A stretch of 64,000 bases of DNA, from contig BSYO01000004.1 of NCBI GenBank assembly GCA_033239525.1, forward strand, positions 15,538,037-15,602,036. Reading direction: 5' to 3'. The position numbers and the translations under genes were made by a program. The notes beneath the pieces were generated by a model. That model was given only the letters and a program-made list of their open reading frames with translations, searched no databases and had not been told where the DNA came from. Shown here piece by piece: positions 23,254 through 35,720 of this stretch. The stretch is from Nepenthes gracilis (taxonomy: Eukaryota > Streptophyta > Magnoliopsida > Caryophyllales > Nepenthaceae). The stretch's first letter is position 1. Each line of letters begins with the position of its first letter.

Positions 23254-24738
23254 CGTTATGTGCAAGAAAAGTGGATGATTTTGGCGTACCTTCAAGTTCA
23301 GCCAGAGGTGATAAATGAGGTAAAGGGATATCAGGCGAATGATTCTTTCCTTGTAAAAATCATGAGTGAGCTGGACAAAGGTTCCCGAAGTGATTTTCAT
23401 GTTAAGTCGGATGGAGCATTAAGGTTTAGGAACCGGTTATGTGTACAAGACAACAAAGAATTGAAGGAGAAAATTTATAAAGAAGCCCATCGATCCTGAT
23501 ATACGATCCACCCAAGAGCCAATAAGATGTACCAGGATTTGAAGAAAATATTTTGGTGGAGAATATAAAGAGGGATATTGCAACTTATGTGGAAAAGTGT
23601 CTCGTATGCCAACAAGTAAAGGCCGAAAGAAAATAGCCGTCTGGGTTATTGCAATCGATGCCGCTTCCGGGCTAAAAATGGGAAGATATTGCCATAGAAT
23701 TTGTGACCGGACTGCCAAGGACGCCAAGGAAACATGATGCTATTTGGGTTATTGTTGACCGGCTAACAAAGTCAGCCCATTTTCTAGCAATCCGGACGAC
23801 ATACTCCCATGATAAATTAGCCCAACTGTATGTAAACGAGATTGTCAGGCTTCATGGTGTGCCTGCCTCTATTTTATCAGATAGAGACCCTCGTTTTGTT
23901 TCACGATTCTGGAAAAGTCTACATAAAGAATTGGGTACCGAATTAAAATTTGCACCGCTTTTCATCCACAAACTGATGGCCAGTCAGAACGGACTATCCA
24001 GATTCTCGAGGATATGTTAAGGGCCTCGGTCTTAGAGATAAAAGGAACTTGGGATAATTTCTTACCCTTAGCGGAATTTTCTTATAATAATAGTTACCAG
24101 GCCAGCATAGGTATGGCCCCTTTTGAGGCCTTGTATGGCAGGAAATGCAGATCTCTGATCCATTGGGAGGAGCACGGAGATAAAAGGATTTTGGGTCCAG
24201 ATATTATTAAAGAGACGGCAGAAAAGATTAAGTTAGTACACGAGAACTCAGAGTAGCCTTGAACAGACAAAAGAGCTATACAGACCAGAGGAGATCTGCA
24301 TTAGAATTTGAAAAAGGCAATTTTGTATTCCTAAAGGTATCGCCATCGAAGGGGAAGTACAGATTCGAGGTAAAAGGAAAGCTGAAGCCACGATTTATTG
24401 ACCCTTTTGAAATTCTAGAAAGGATCGGAGAGGTAACTTACAGACTCGCACTACCTCCGAGCTTGGCAGAAGTACATGACATGTTTCATGTATCAATGCT
24501 TCGGAAGTATGTCCATGATCCTACTCATGTAATTGAGTATGAACCTTTGACAATTGACAAGGACTTGTCTTATGTAGAGGAACCAGTGAAAATCTTAGAT
24601 CGAAGGGAACAGAGACGACGCACCAAGTCAATCTCTTTAATAAAGGTACTCTGGAAAAATCACTCACTCGAAGAAGTACCTTGGGAACAAGAGGAAAAGA
24701 GTCGAAACAAATACCCCGATTTGTTTTCTCGAGGTTAG
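23254..24738 (+). pseudogene. pol: Integrase and chromodomain of gypsy-2 (frameshifted)
   Basis: The region continues from the TAG at 23251 (a CAG in the family) through LAYLQVQPEVINEVKG to the HHCC zone and CLVCQQ. A one-base loss near 23565, TAG at about 23635, and frame changes near 23953 and 24250 break it. The first catalytic aspartate (MDFV in gypsy-1) reads IEF here, so the D,D,E triad is incomplete. SDRDPRFVSRFW and the QSER segment remain. The C-terminal chromodomain-like part (SLIKVLWKNHSLEEVPWEQE) ends at 24738. Confidence 0.88.
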
Positions 24739-24775
24739 TATCTTTATTTAAAATTTTGAGGACGAAGTTTCTATA

Positions 24776-24787
24776 AGTGGGGGAGAT
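24776..24787 (+). promoter_or_regulatory. Polypurine tract of gypsy-2
   Basis: AAGTGGGGGAGA lies immediately before the 3' LTR. Confidence 0.85.
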
Positions 24788-26917
24788 TGTAATGGCCCGA
24801 TTCTAAAACGTAGAAAGTTCCAGTTATCGAGTCAATAGAATTCGGTCAATAAAAAATGTTAACCAGAAGGCGTGACCCGGTCAACATAAAAGGTTGACCG
24901 GCAAACGTGAATGGAAAGAAGGACGAAGTGGCTTTGTGTATTGGGGGTCGGAGTAGATTATGGGAGAGCCGAAGTTGATGAATCCGGTCAACAGGTGTTG
25001 ATCGGAAGTCGTGTAGAAGTAATTGAATGTGTTTACATGAGGAAGTTAAATCCTGTCAAGTGAACCAGGAATTAATTAAGAAATCTAAATTTCGTTAAGT
25101 TCAATTAACTAGGAATTAAGGAACTTTTAGGAAATGTGAAAGCCATAAATAAGAAACATTCCCCTTGGATTTGCCAATCATTAATGATGAAACATTCCCC
25201 TTGGATTTGCCAAATGATGAAACATTAATGATAAAATTATTAATGATAAAACGTAGCGTAGCGCAAATCATTAATGATAGTCATCAGACTTAAGACCTAT
25301 AAATAAGAATCAGAGGAGTAAGAAAAAGGCATGCAATAGAAATTCTAGTAAAGGGAGGCCAATAGATCAAGGAAAAGTAGAAGAAACCTAGGCAAGAGTA
25401 AATATCAAGGCAAAGTAGAAGAAACCCAGGCAAGATACTTACCCATGTTTTTAAAATTCATGACTATGCATGTTTGCTACGTAAGTAAATATGATATTCT
25501 TATGAAATTATGTATGTATGATGTTTATTCTGTTCTTGTGATTTATCTCTCTTAATCGCATGTTTAAAAGAAATTCTATTATTCATGATGTTCAGTTTTG
25601 TTCTGCTTGGAAATATGATTATTTGTCAATTGATTTGAATTTCGGTAATTGCATGTTTAAAGAAAAGACCACTGACCCTTAAGAAAAAGAGCTCCGCCCT
25701 TTTGAAGAAAAGTATTCCGTCCTTTTAAAAAAAGAGCTCCAGCCTTTTTAAGAACTCCGGATTTTTAGAGCTTCGGATTTTAAAGAACTTCGGCTTTTAG
25801 AACTACGGACTTTAAATAGAAATGAACTCCGGTTTTTAAAACTCCGGATTTAAAGGAACTCCGGCTATTTGAGCTTCGATTTTTAATGGAATTAGAACTC
25901 CGGTTTCTGAATTATGGCTTTCTGTTTGAAAAAGAACTCCGGCTCATTCATATGAACATGGAACAATGCATGTGATCCGGACAGCAAGTGGAACTCTACG
26001 ACTTTCGACTTCCGAACTATGATGTATGGCCATTAAAAGGTATGAACTATGAACCAAGTCTCCATTAAACTTGCTGTTAAAGATGGATGAAGGATATTGG
26101 AGTGACACTCGAGGATTGCCTCTTGGGCCACGGGGGGGAACTTTCTGGTGGCATAAGACTTTTGGACTACGGCCCCGTATACTGAGTTAAAGGCATTACC
26201 TCCCGCCCCGGGGAGCATAATGAGGGGATACGACATTAGGTTGTGGGGTTACACACAATCCGTCCTCGATGTTGTCCGCTCCCTAAAGATGATAAGAATT
26301 TTCAATGATTTTTATGAGTTTTCAGAAGACAAGATAATAAGAGAAAGACTAAGAAAATTCCGAAGAACAGACATGATGATTTTCGTATGATAAGTTAAGT
26401 TATGAATCTCTGTTTTGATTCGCTTATATATTTATGTTTATGTTTTCTGTTTTCTACGTGTGAGTATTTTGCTTGGCTTTGTAGCTCATTCTTATCACTT
26501 TTCAGATGATGAAAGGCTTATGGAAGACGAAGTTGAGTAGGACCTTATGAAGTAGCTGGACGGCATAGATGACCGGAGCTGATCAATGAAGAATTTAATT
26601 TTATTTTCCTTTTGATGTTTTGTGAAGATTTGTAATATGATTCCGCTGTTTATGACTCTATGGATGTTAGTATGTTTTCGTGATTATTTTGGTTAATGAA
26701 AGGTTTAGTAAGCATCTCAGACTTTCAGGTCCGGCTAACCTTAATGTTGGTCGGCCTGGTGTGAAATTTAAAATCGGAAGGTCAGCTCATGCAGTTTGGC
26801 CTCAGTAAATTTCTATGTAAGAAAGGAAAGTAAAATTTTTATGTCCATTAATTTTTATTGATTTTTTTTAAGACTTGACGGTGACTTTATGTGTGGATTT
26901 AAGTGCAGGCCGTCACA
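24788..26917 (+). repeat. 3' LTR of gypsy-2
   Basis: 2130 bp. It is about 56 bp shorter than the 5' LTR, partly because the promoter repeat has only two intact CCCCTTGGAT units (25153, 25189) and a degenerate third. TATAAATA is at 25299. The CTCCGG array is at 25673-25945. It ends GTCACA before the CTTAC duplication. Confidence 0.94.
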
Positions 26918-27409
26918 CTTACCTTACATATATTGAGGAACTAGGGCTAATAGGCCTTATCAGCTAACAGGGTATTTTATTAATGTATAGATTGTGTTCA
27001 CTCTACATAATCAAAGGCCTTATATTCCTTATTTACATCCTGAAGATAGGATGATATTTCCTATTATCTCCTGGTAAACAGGGCCAAAATCCCAAAATGA
27101 TAATTATTTAGATAACGATATATACTGTAATATCTTAAGGCATGCTAGGGAATACTATTTGCAGAAATAAAAATCCTTGGTTCAGTTTCCTTCTTAAGAT
27201 TTTGAAGTAGAAGTCCTTGTCCTTAATCTTGCTTCTTATTCTTTATTTTCTCATCTTAGAGAAATTTCATATTTCCTTGGTGTCATATTAGCTTCCATTT
27301 ATGCATAGCATATCATATATATTTACAACAAAATCCTGATAAAGTATATCGTATATGTCCATAATAAAATCATATCAATGCATAACATAAGTTCATATAC
27401 ATTTAACAT

Positions 27410-27972
27410 TTTTTTTTGGTAAGCAAGTATTTTGGATTAATGGGAGAAAAAATTACAATTTTAATGTTTAATCGCCAAGTATCTTGTCTTGGGGATGAAA
27501 CATTATCTGGGGCATACCCCGAGCAACTAGTACATTCAAAGGTACACAACAGCCTCTAGGAGGCCAACGTTCTACATAACCAACAGAAAATAAAAAAACA
27601 GAACATCACATTCAAACATAGTACAGCCTCAAAGGGACCATAATCAAACCGGCAGCAGGTGCATCAAATCCACGTCCGCAAACCGGCTGAGATCAAGCCA
27701 GCGTCGAAGCCAATTTAGCAGATGCCTGAATAAAAATTCAAACCGGGACGAAATGGAGCAGAATCAAGATTACGCCATAATCACAATCCATTCCGGCATA
27801 TGACCCTGTGCAAACCGGTTTGCAAATTTCATTCCGGCAAAACCGTGAATATAAAGTGCAAAACCTGGAAGGCACAATCCACATCAGCAGAGGTTCCAAT
27901 CCGGCAAAACCTAGTGCAAAACGCCATTGCACCACTGAAAAAACGATTTCCAAACCGGCATAATAGCCTATT
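27410..27972 (-). mobile_element. CTTACC-tail retroposon M3, 563 bp
   Basis: TTTAACAT at 27402-27409 is repeated at 27973-27980. The insert starts poly(T)-GGTAAGCAAGTATTTTGG, with the hairpin at about 27470-27500 and GGGCATACCCCGAGCA near 27513. The rest is A/C rich with AACCGGC words and no ORF. It is a short, probably 5'-truncated member. Confidence 0.82.
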
Positions 27973-28049
27973 TTTAACATGTGATAGACTTATTTTTAAA
28001 CAGCATATTATTCAATTTCCAGTCCATAAATTCCATAATTTACTAGTGC

Positions 28050-28600
28050 ACTAACTGGTTCAGTTTTATTTTATCTCTTTAACCGATTTATTCACAAATC
28101 TGGTTTATGGATCGGTTCAGCTTTTCATAATATTTTGCCACTTATATCATGTGAGTTGGTTCACCATTATCCATATAATATGTGGCCACTTTATCATTTT
28201 AAAGAATTATACATAAACTGGTTTACTTACCAAATTAGCTGGTTCATTAGAAATTGGTTTATTTCTAATCTTTAACATTTGGTCCTTATAGTGGCCAACC
28301 GATTTACATGATTTATAGCTTGTTTACTAATTTTACATACCATATATGGCCGGTTTATTATTTATTTCCTAGTCAGTTCACACTAAATTAGAAAAATAAG
28401 CAATTAAATGCAAATCGGCCAATTTTGTGGCAATTTTCGTTTTGGGACTAGTTCAATGACCAAATCAAGGTGTTTTTTGGAAACCATTTTACATAGTGAT
28501 AGTTTAAACTTAGTACTACATGACTTGTTTGGGTCGACAATTGGTTCAATCGGTTCATGGCCGGTTCAGTCCACCAAATTGTACTGCCAGATTTGCATCA
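28050..28600. repeat. A/T-rich stretch with recurrent CCGGTT-like words
   Basis: ACTGGTTCAG, AACCGATTTA, CTGGTTTATG, ATCGGTTCAG, GGCCGGTTTA, AATCGGTTCA and GGCCGGTTCA recur about every 25-50 bases. It is not a strict tandem repeat. No coding signal is seen. Confidence 0.55.
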
Positions 28601-28747
28601 GCATTAGCAAGGATGCCGAGGTGGATTTTGTTGTTCATTTGGGGATTCAATTTAGTGGTCCCTTCAACTCATTTTCATGAGCCGATTTTACACAATCTTA
28701 ATAAGGGTCTTAACTAATTGGTAACCAAATTTGAGTCGGTTTGGTTG

Positions 28748-29880
28748 TGACAGACTGTATTTTCTGTCAAACATTTAGTAGAATTTCGGCTATAATACGA
28801 CCGTTAAGCTGATACAAAACCTGTACAACTATATAACAAATATATGATCTCAAAATAACAAAAAATCCATCAATAATCAAACTCCAACATCCAGACAACA
28901 CAACAACAACACCCAAAAGTTTACATAGGATCAAATTGTCACATAATATTCATGGCTCTAACGCTGTGTGTCTAAACATAACGTCGGCCAAAGAGAGATG
29001 TCACTAAGAACCTGTTACAAACTGCAATAACTTGCAAAAGCATAATAAATCCAAACACAGTGAAAACTAAACTATCCAATCATCAGTTATATGCACAATA
29101 TACATTAATAAGTCTAATTGAAATATAAATATATATAATTATCCAAAATTATGCAAAACTTAAATTATAAGTCTTCGATATGATATTCTAAATCCAAATC
29201 CTAATCCACTTCGAATCTCTATACTATCCCATCGGGTATAACAGGTCTGTACTAATCTGGAGGTAAGAGAAGGTAGGAAGGGTGAGCAAATATTTAGTAA
29301 GTGCAATATAATCAATGACTATAACAATAAATGTGGAATAAAGTAAAAGAGAGATATAATAGTATAATAAGGATGCGTAAATATAAAAACATGATTGAAT
29401 GTGCTTTTAGGATACAATTGACTTATCATATTTTATCCTTCTTCTCTTTGGGATATAAATTATGCATAATTACTCATCTTTGTGGAATAGGGCCAGTAAA
29501 CCTTATTAGCTAAAGGCACGGGAGAACAAGGATAGGATCATGATACTCCACATAATTTAAGGCCATAAGCTCTTATTTTAGACACAAGATGAGGGTCATC
29601 TACATATCATGCCTATAGATGGGCCGATAACAATATGCCCCCACTTGTACCCTCAGGGCCCAGGGGCAGTTTTCGTCATTCCACAGTAATATCCTGAATC
29701 TTGCCAAGAGTATTACCCGCCACAATACGTTGCTAGGATAATCTTTAAATCTCTACTATAATACAAATGGCATGCCAAGTGTTATTACCGTCCTTAATAT
29801 AAATCTGTGGTCCTAGTTTTATGATTTTTTATTCTTTGAGGGAAGATCCACCAAACTTCTCCAGTCAATCTTCTCCTTAA
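28748..29880 (-). repeat. Minus-strand LTR-C (partial)
   Basis: It starts, in reverse, at the LTR end (CTGTCACA complement at 28748-28755) and follows the same order as LTR-B and LTR-A: CTGTACAACTATATAA, the ATTCATGG block, then CATGATACTCCACA and ATGCCTATAGATGGGCC (matching 10420-10480). Similarity fades near 29880, where a plus-strand LTR fragment begins. It is clearly older than gypsy-1. Confidence 0.65.
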
Positions 29881-29899
29881 TATAAATCTTCTCCATTCG

Positions 29900-31600
29900 T
29901 GTTGTAAAGGGAAGGTGGGGGTTTTACTTTGGTAGAATGAGCAGAGCACGATGACAGAATGAAGGAGAGTAGAGAGGAAGGAGAGGGAAGAGAAGAAAAG
30001 AGGAAAAATCTATCGTCCAGTGTAATGGTAACTGTAGATCGAGCTCAGGCAAGTGTACCTCAGACATTATTTTATGTTTACTACTTTTCTGGTATCTCAA
30101 AATTGTATTTATACTTCAAATCTATGATTCTGCATGTTTACTGTAAATAATGTCTGTTTTTCCTAGTTAATTGAACATATTTCGTGCTTACTTGTATATA
30201 CTGCTAAATGTACCTCTAATTTCCTGAAAATACATGTGTTTGGTATTCGTTTATTGTCCAAAAATTTTGGCAAAACCCTAGGTTTGACAATTGAAGGTTT
30301 GATGATTTATTTTCCATAATTTTTTATATGAAAATTTTAATCTGTAACGTGATAATGTCACTAATGTAATTTAGTCTGAAAATTTTACATAGATTTATAT
30401 TGCTAAATTTCTGAGGATTTCAGAAATGAAACTGAAGAATTTCAAACTATTACTATATATTTTGAAGCAAAACTGAAGGGCTTCAAACAATTACTATATA
30501 TTCTAAAACGAAATTGAAGGGTTTCAAACTATTACTGTATATTTTGAAACAAAACTGAAAGGTTTCCAACTATTTCAATATAGAATGAAGTAAAAATGAA
30601 GGATTATAAATTGTTACTATATATTTTAAAACTAGCTGAAAAGTTATTATGAAACTTTGACAGACTTTTGAAGCAGAAAAAGATTTTCAGTTAAAAAATA
30701 TGAAGGAAAAATATTTTTGATTAGGTTCTCCGGCATGCCTTAGAATGTTATGGTGATAATCGAGGATAATTCTATCCATGGAGTTATATGTGGTCTGCCT
30801 TGAGGAAGGACGTTAATTTAGAGGGTAGTTATTGTTACTAGCCAGCATTATTGTACTGTATCCCACGAGAAGAGATGTCCCATGAGAAGGAACTACTATT
30901 TATGGTATTGGATTGTGTGGAGTGAATACAATCTATCCTTGATTATTCGCCCCCTCTGTTAGTAGGGTCTACTGGTTGGGTCCTTTACTAATAGAAAAGA
31001 AATTTTCTATAATTTAAAGTGTTGAGACCGATTTATGCTTTCTGAAGCGTGATTGCACTGATTTCTTATTTCCTAAACTTAATCATTATCAAATTATGCT
31101 TTCTCTGTTTTTTATGCATTGTTCTGCCCTGAATATGTCCATACTATAGTTTCTGTAAATCACTACTTTATATCATTTATGCATTAATATGCAGCTGTAT
31201 CTGTTTTACTGTATTCTGTTCTGCATGAAAGTATTCTTGCATGCCTACATCTACCTTATTGCACTTTGGCTCACTATTTTACTATTTTTTTCCTTCCAAC
31301 TGAGACGGTAGAGCTCGTACCAGATGAGAAGGAATAGCTAAAGCTTAGTTTGAAGACATTCTAGAGACTTGAAGTATTTTGAAAAATCTTGGAAGGATAA
31401 AGTTTGAATGTAAATACTGAATTTTGTATATGGATTTTGTATTTGAAATGTATGTGATGCATGTGATGAAACAGAAAATTGTGCTTCCGTAGGTTTATAG
31501 TTCGACTTTCGTGATATGTTTTCGTGATTCTGGACAGGTCCTAGATGGCATCTCAATTCTGAACTATAATATAGTTGATAGGAAATATGAAATGCAAGCC
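29900..31600 (+). repeat. Plus-strand LTR-D fragment
   Basis: GGCAAGTGTACCTCAGAC at 30049 matches gypsy-1 at 7458. GGTTCTCCGGCATGCCTTAG at 30725 and GGATAATTCTATCCATGG at 30764 match gypsy-1 at 28 and 67. The stem-loop region lies at 30910-30935. TGAGACGGTAGAG (31300) and GGACAGGTCCTAGATGGCATC (31534) mark the distal part. The U3/promoter and the LTR end are missing. It lies head to head with LTR-C. Confidence 0.75.
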
Positions 31601-32808
31601 GTAGGAAATTTTACAGCGTCTGTAGTCCTGTGTTTGAAAGGAGAATTTCTGATTGATAGATATGAGGATGTCATTCCGTATATCTGCAGATTTCAAGCAG
31701 GTTCTTATTTCTGTTTAGCCCAATTTTAGGGGAGACTATGTCCGTTTTCTCTTAGAACTTTGTATTCATAAGAATGGGACATGTGATGGTAGCCTTTGAG
31801 GAATTAAGGATAAAATTGATGTCCATGACATTTTGGTTGACCCCTGACGGATCTAATGAGTTATTATAGAATAGAATGCTTTTAAGGAAGGTTAGAATTT
31901 GTTATTCCCACATCATCATAGATGGCCACCTCGAATTAAGTGGGGGAAGAATTTAATAGTTAGAGTTACTCCACCCATAGGTCGGAATTAATAATTAAAG
32001 TCTCCGCATTGAGGACTCGTGGGTATTACCTTTGGAGATAGCTATTATCTAATAACTTTAAAGGTCAGAATAGTTATGCCATTAAGGAAAGATGATCTTA
32101 TGATATTGAAAATGGATAGACCTATTTAAGAATTGTGAAGATAAACCTCGATGTTTTGAGGAAAGTGAACTTTAGTGCTGACAAGGGACGATGGGAGTCC
32201 TTAAGCTTAATGTGCTTTCAATGCTTCGCAGGAGATGTAAAAGGTAATTGAGAGTAGGTTTCAACACTTGGGAAATAGGATGTTATATTCTTAAGTTGGG
32301 AGACAAAATCACATTCAAAGTATTGAAGTAATGAAAATTGTGAAATGAGAAGTTCTTATGGTTTTGTTTCAAGACGACTAGGAAGACCCCCCTCCTTGTG
32401 ATTATGGAGGACATGCTTGGATTGAATCGGTTGGCTCATCGGTATGCCAACGAGATCCTAGGTTGCTAGATGTTTGGATTTTGAAATTTGGGTGATGGCC
32501 TGAAGTTATATCGAATCCTTGGGTAACTGTTATAATGGTAGTTTCTAAATTGGTTGTCACTTGAGGATTAGTGGGGATTGTCTACATGATACAGATACCT
32601 TGGAATTTGTTCAAATTATAGCTGCCATGTAATCTAAGGGTTTTGTATGGATTATATATTTTGGGAGATATGTTAATTTGTCAACTAGTCAACGAAATAG
32701 TGAAAATATAAAATATTTCGATCTTGAAGTTTATTTGCGATTTGAGGTTTGTGCTAAAACTTTAACCAAAATTCGATCAGACAATGTGACAATTCGAGTC
32801 CTAAAACT
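31601..32808. other. Unassigned old sequence
   Basis: Purine-rich, A/T-rich sequence between LTR-D and a retroposon. AAGTGGGGGAAGA at about 31950 resembles a gypsy polypurine tract. No frame longer than about 72 codons and no recognisable domain is seen. It may be decayed internal sequence of a gypsy element; I cannot support more. Confidence 0.35.
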
Positions 32809-34735
32809 TTTTTTTTGGTAAGCAAGTATTTTGGATTAAAGGGAGAAAAATAAGTTACAAAATTTATGTGTTATCTCCAAGTAATTTGAGTTGGAAATAA
32901 AACATAAAATGCTAGGGCATACCCCGAGCAACTTGTACAAAAAATAATACAAAAAAACCTCCAGGAGGATAACATTAATTAGAAACGTCAAAAAAGAAAT
33001 CTGTCAAATGTTACACATGAACAGACGATCATCGAGAATGCTATCATTCTTCACAAACACAGCATCAAGGGGGAAGCAGCCAATCCGGCAACTGCTTCCA
33101 CATCGTTGGAGCACAGCACATCAGCCACTTCGGCGCCAAGTCCAAACCGGCAATATCGAGTCCAACTCGGCATATGAGTTACAACACCAAACCGGCATTG
33201 ATATTGGCAATTGAAATCGGCCACAAGCTGGCAATTGAGGACCGTATTGAAAACGGCAATTGTACTCAGCCACAGAAAAGCCAAACCGGCCAAATTTGAC
33301 ATCGGCAGTTGAAATCGGCAATTGAACACAGTAAAGCCAAACCGGCCATAAGTCGAAATCGGCAATTGAGGCGTAAGACCAAAAATGGCAGATGACATTC
33401 CAAGTCGGCAAGCTAAACCGGTTTCAAAGCCCTTCCGCTTCAACCCCAATCGGCAGCCCTCGGTCGGCCAAAATCCACGAGCTCATCGCCAGGCTCTCTC
33501 AGTGAGCCCAAAGTACTAACACCAATGGTTTGCAGCTATGAAATTGAAAAACCCGGTATTTATGATCCAAGAAGAGATAAACGCTTCAGCAAGGGGAAGC
33601 AAATCGCAACCTGGACCCAAAGACATGAACCATAAAGAAGCTTCGCCTCATGCCGAGACTACATCGAGATCTAAAAACCGGGGTACCCACATGCACTTCA
33701 CTATCGCACCAAGAAAGATAATTCGCCGAAGCGCTGAAGCGAGATCGTAACAATCACATAAAGCGGGGACAGCATTCACCACAATTCAGCAACCCAGCTA
33801 CCTCTACATCAGAACAAACAATAGGCTCACAAAGATAGCAACCGCAGTAAAAAAACCGGCAGGGAAGCAAGGCCAAAGCACTGGGGTCTCCTCATATGGA
33901 GAAATCATCAGCAGAAGTACAAGATGACCACTCGGCAAGGGAACACATGTGATCAAGCAGATGCACCACAATCAGATGCAACACAACATTCAGCAATGAA
34001 CCGAATAAGCCATCAGCCAAAAATCCAAAAAGCCACAGCACTTAGAACAAAGGGAACCAGCATCGGAGTCCACCAAGGTAAACACCATGGCCAGCTATTG
34101 CAAATCTCCAAAGAGAGGACAGCTCGACCAGCAGCAGATTTCCAGCGCTCCCACTCCACAGCAACTAGACCATCAAACCAACAGCTTCAGTAGGCTTTGC
34201 CAAACTCAGCTCCAGCAAAGTTTTCAGAATAACCAAGTCAACCACGCAAACAATCAGCAGCATATACACCTATCTGAATCGAGAAGGCTGCCAACAACAA
34301 CCTATGAAGTTCCAAGCGAATCAGAACAACACAACCCAGCAAGAGCATCAGTCACCATCAATGGGTGCCCATCCTCTACAAAAGCCACCCTGTTGAGATC
34401 TACGTCAGCAACTCGGATTCCTTCAGGCAGCATCTAACTCATCAACCGGCAGGAGGTAAAAGCCGGTGGCTCCAGAACCCAGAATTAAGCCAATTGAATT
34501 CATCCGCCTACAACAAGAATAACATCAGCGCAAAGATAAATCAACCAATTCCAACGGGCTACTGCTCTTCAAATCAGACTAACCTCCGACAACAGAACAA
34601 CAAAGAGCACCCAAAAGGTAATGAGGTCCGATACCCCCAGCAACAAAGTGGTACCAAACAGATACAACCGGCTTCAACAACAAACCAAAAAACCGACAGC
34701 AATGGAAGAGGGACAAGCCACCAGCTACTTCAATT
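32809..34735 (-). mobile_element. CTTACC-tail retroposon M4 (right boundary approximate)
   Basis: It starts poly(T)-GGTAAGCAAGTATTTTGG, with the hairpin near 32870-32900 and GGGCATACCCCGAGCAAC near 32918. The interior is strongly A/C rich, which marks minus orientation in this family. Near 33140-33440 there is a cluster of AACCGGC and TCGGCAATTGA words. No target duplication was found, and the right end could be the A/T-rich zone near 34735 or beyond. Overlapping short ORFs on both strands look non-coding. Confidence 0.6.
33140..33440 (-). repeat. AACCGGC / CGGCAATTGA cluster
   Basis: Words such as AACCGGCA, TCGGCAATTGA and AACCGGCC recur every 20-35 bases, about 12 times, within M4. It is degenerate, without a fixed period. 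Confidence 0.65.
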
Positions 34736-35212
34736 TTTTTTTTTGTTTTGAAAAGTACCAAGGGAGGGGCACCAGGAAGCACCATTTTTTTTTTTTTTTT
34801 CAAAGTAGAGGAAAGAATCCAAAGGAGACAAGGCCCAACAATTGAAAGGGCCTAAGCTCCAACAACACAACCCTCAAGAGCAAAGGGAAACAAGCAAACT
34901 CCGAAGCAGACAGTGAAAACAAAAAAGAGAAAAAAAGCAAAAAAGAAAGATACAAAAAGGAAGGATCTAACCCTAAATTTGGGGGAGAAAAGAAAAACCA
35001 AGGAAAAGAAAAATTGAACAAGCGAAGAAAGAAGAGGAAGAATATATATAAAAAAATTAATATATATATATAAGTATTTTTTTTATATTAAGTTCCATCG
35101 CCTAACCATCGAACGGTTAGGACGACCAACACAAGGCAATGAGCCCTTCAACTTGTCCCGAACAGTGTTTGATATCTGAGAGCATATATGGGAAATGTCC
35201 TGAGGGGAGGAT
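34736..35212. other. Homopolymer-rich stretch between retroposons
   Basis: It holds T runs at about 34734 and 34785, a purine-rich stretch (34800-35040) and an AT microsatellite (35042-35075). CCTAACCATCGAACGGTTAGG at 35100-35120 is a perfect 7-bp inverted repeat. The T runs could be reversed poly(A) tails of very short retroposons. No gene is seen. Confidence 0.4.
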
Positions 35213-35720
35213 TTCTTTTTTTTTTTTGGTAAGTAAGTATTTTGGATTAATGGAAGATAAAAAGTACAAAAAATATGTTTATCTTCAAGTATTTTGACTT
35301 GAAGATAAACATAATACGCTAGAGCATACCCCGAGCGGACAGTACATCTGAATATACAAAAATGCCTCTAGGAGGACAAGGTTTACCGAAAACGACAAAA
35401 TATGACATTTCCATCTTAAACAAGATTGAATACAGCATGCATAATCTGACACACATAAACGGCTCCTCACATTGGCACGGCAATGCACATTGCGCAGTGC
35501 ACCAGCTCCGAGACCATCGGCACCATCTTCGGCTATTGTATAGCAGCAACAGCACAGAAGAAAATTTGGCTCCAAGGCTTCAAAAGACCAACGCCAATTG
35601 TAGCATTCACGAAGGATTTCCCAGAGGGCAGTAAATCAGCAGCCAATCACACAGGGAGAATTCCAAGAACAAGGAGGCAGCTCCCAGTCCATAATTGCAC
35701 CAAATTCCAAACAGCTACTA
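35213..35720 (-). mobile_element. CTTACC-tail retroposon M5 (5'-truncated)
   Basis: It begins with poly(T)-GGTAAGTAAGTATTTTGG. The hairpin at 35274-35313 has perfect 17-bp arms (TATGTTTATCTTCAAGT). In reverse the body matches the end of the insert at 50723-53006: AGCCTTGGAGCCAA, TCATATTTTGTCGTTTT and CAGATGTACTGTCCGCTCG. It is therefore a truncated member of that subfamily. The right end adjoins a plus copy. Confidence 0.75.

Larger units (their letters stand above)
18633..26917 (+). mobile_element. Gypsy-2: complete Tekay/Del-type element with target duplication
   Basis: A complete 8285-bp insertion. Direct LTRs (18633-20818 and 24788-26917) start TGTAA and end GTCACA. CTTAC at 18628-18632 is repeated at 26918-26922, the 5-bp duplication expected of this superfamily. 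PBS, gag, RT/RNase H, integrase and PPT are present, but the protease and start of RT are deleted, and gag and integrase have stops. The LTRs differ at many transitions plus a promoter repeat difference, so the insertion is not recent. It sits inside an old minus LTR. Confidence 0.95.
26923..28747 (-). repeat. Older minus LTR remnant, right piece
   Basis: It continues 18437-18632 after gypsy-2. Reverse-strand LTR landmarks are present: GATTGTGTTCACTCTACATAATC near 26987 is the conserved stem-loop region, and TTAAGGCATGC at 27135 matches GCATGCCTTA of gypsy-1. A 563-bp retroposon (27410-27972) interrupts it. From about 28050 to 28600 it is A/T rich with repeated CCGGTT-like words. No gene is seen. 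Confidence 0.6.
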
